Positions 63,486 through 64,000 of a DNA stretch of 64,000 nucleotides are shown here, one piece after another. How positions within the stretch are numbered: the stretch's first letter is position 1; each line of letters opens with the position of its first letter. Origin of the DNA: an uncultured cyanobacterium (GTDB taxonomy: Bacteria; Cyanobacteriota; Cyanobacteriia; Cyanobacteriales; Microcystaceae); contig CAISPN010000119.1 in assembly GCA_903887375.1 (NCBI GenBank), forward strand, positions 1 to 64,000. Direction: 5' to 3'. The translations under genes and the position numbers were made by a program. The notes below the pieces were generated by a model. That model was given only the letters and a program-made list of their open reading frames with translations. It had not been told where the DNA came from and made no database searches.

Positions 63486-64000
63486 TGTGTAATCGAGTTT
63501 GCCCAGTTACGGGACCATTCTAGGGTTTCTTGTACTTGAGATTTGTTGGCAGCCTCGCAATAGAGTCTTAGAACTGGCTCAGTGCCACTAAAGCGGATCA
63601 AAAGCCAGCGCTTATCAGCTAGACGGAATTTATAACCATCAGTGGTATTGCAGTCAATTACATCTTGACCTGCGATTGTTTTAGGAGGATTTTCGCTGAG
63701 ATTTTGTATCAGTCTATCTCTGACTTCCATACTACCTAGAGGAAGATCTATGCGGTCATATTCACTAAAAAAGCCGGTTTTAGCTTGTAACTGCTGATAG
63801 AGAACAGACAGATCCTGCCCAGATTCAACGACAGATTCCAGAACATAGAGAGCAGAAAGTAGGGCATCTCTTTCTGGGATGTGGGTGCCATAGCCAATTC
63901 CACCGGATTCTTCACCCCCAATAAGAACGTGCTGAGTAAGCATACGGTCAGCTATATATTTATAGCCAATTGCCGTCTCAGATAGAGGCAAATTAAATAT
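63482..64000 (-). CDS. Phosphoglucomutase/phosphomannomutase, C-terminal part (partial)
   Basis: The frame is open to the right edge, so at least the last 172 residues are present. They contain domain 3-4 landmarks of the alpha-D-phosphohexomutase family: ETAIGYKYIADRM, the sugar-binding GGEESGGIGYG and HIPERDALLSAL, and the phosphate-binding IRFSGTEPVLRLYCEA. The catalytic phosphoserine lies outside the window. Its stop overlaps the rdgB start as ATGA, so the genes are coupled. Glucose versus mannose preference cannot be decided. Confidence 0.92.
   Translation of the reverse strand: MFNLPLSETAIGYKYIADRMLTQHVLIGGEESGGIGYGTHIPERDALLSALYVLESVVESGQDLSVLYQQLQAKTGFFSEYDRIDLPLGSMEVRDRLIQNLSENPPKTIAGQDVIDCNTTDGYKFRLADKRWLLIRFSGTEPVLRLYCEAANKSQVQETLEWSRNWANSITQ

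Overview
The window comes from a cyanobacterium. It carries photosystem I subunits (psaK, psaE), two carboxysome shell genes (ccmK3, ccmK4), the prolycopene isomerase gene crtH, a menI-type DHNA-CoA thioesterase of phylloquinone synthesis, a plant-type ferredoxin, a PII protein (glnB) with the cyanobacterial YRGSEY T-loop, and a DUF1517 protein. The DNA is AT-rich, genes are densely packed with frequent 4-nt overlaps, and ccmK3/ccmK4 point to a beta-cyanobacterium. I cannot fix the genus. I saw no rRNA, tRNA, CRISPR array, prophage or insertion sequence. No gene-free stretch exceeds 300 bases.

Region 1 (1-15.9 kb) is dominated by export genes. A likely clpC-like/emrA/emrB transcription unit lies on the minus strand (3172-5499, 1751-3124, 195-1754). 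A second complete minus-strand unit encodes an HlyD adaptor, an FUSC membrane protein and a TolC-type outer-membrane channel (11225 down to 6225). Between and beyond these are a di-iron hydroxylase-like protein, small membrane proteins, an HTH protein ending in a GrpE-like domain, gatB and tlyA.

Region 2 (15.5-34 kb) is mostly housekeeping. It holds an FHA protein, psaK, and a plus-strand operon of trpF, a vWA/substrate-binding lipoprotein, a membrane coiled-coil protein and a substrate-binding protein. Minus-strand runs follow: a LabA-like gene, leuA, hemE and a nucleoside-diphosphate-sugar epimerase-like gene; recG with a rhodanese; and psaE-mutM-M16 peptidase-ygfZ. Then come a 2H phosphoesterase-like gene and holA.

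Region 3 (34-52 kb) contains a TPR protein, a histidine-kinase-like protein lacking the phospho-acceptor His that is translationally coupled to an ABC1 kinase, an orphan RelE/ParE-like protein, a cysteine desulfurase, comEB-trmB-smc, dnaK, a group-2 sigma factor, a coupled pair of membrane GTPases, queD and a DUF1517 gene.

Region 4 (52-64 kb) contains ccmK4/ccmK3, a secreted metallophosphatase, a ferredoxin next to crtH, a membrane VOC protein, a DnaJ-pentapeptide fusion, a tandem pair of polytopic membrane proteins with clear duplication scars, DUF177/YceD, a shortened RlpA, menI, glnB, rdgB and the 3' part of a phosphoglucomutase/phosphomannomutase gene.

The most unusual structures are: the duplicated membrane-protein locus, whose spacer holds a relic of the downstream gene joined to a 28-nt piece of the upstream gene; the HTH-GrpE-like protein; the ClpC paralogue almost without its middle domain; the Asp-for-His kinase; the RlpA lacking its TA(S/N)GE loop; and the vWA/substrate-binding operon.
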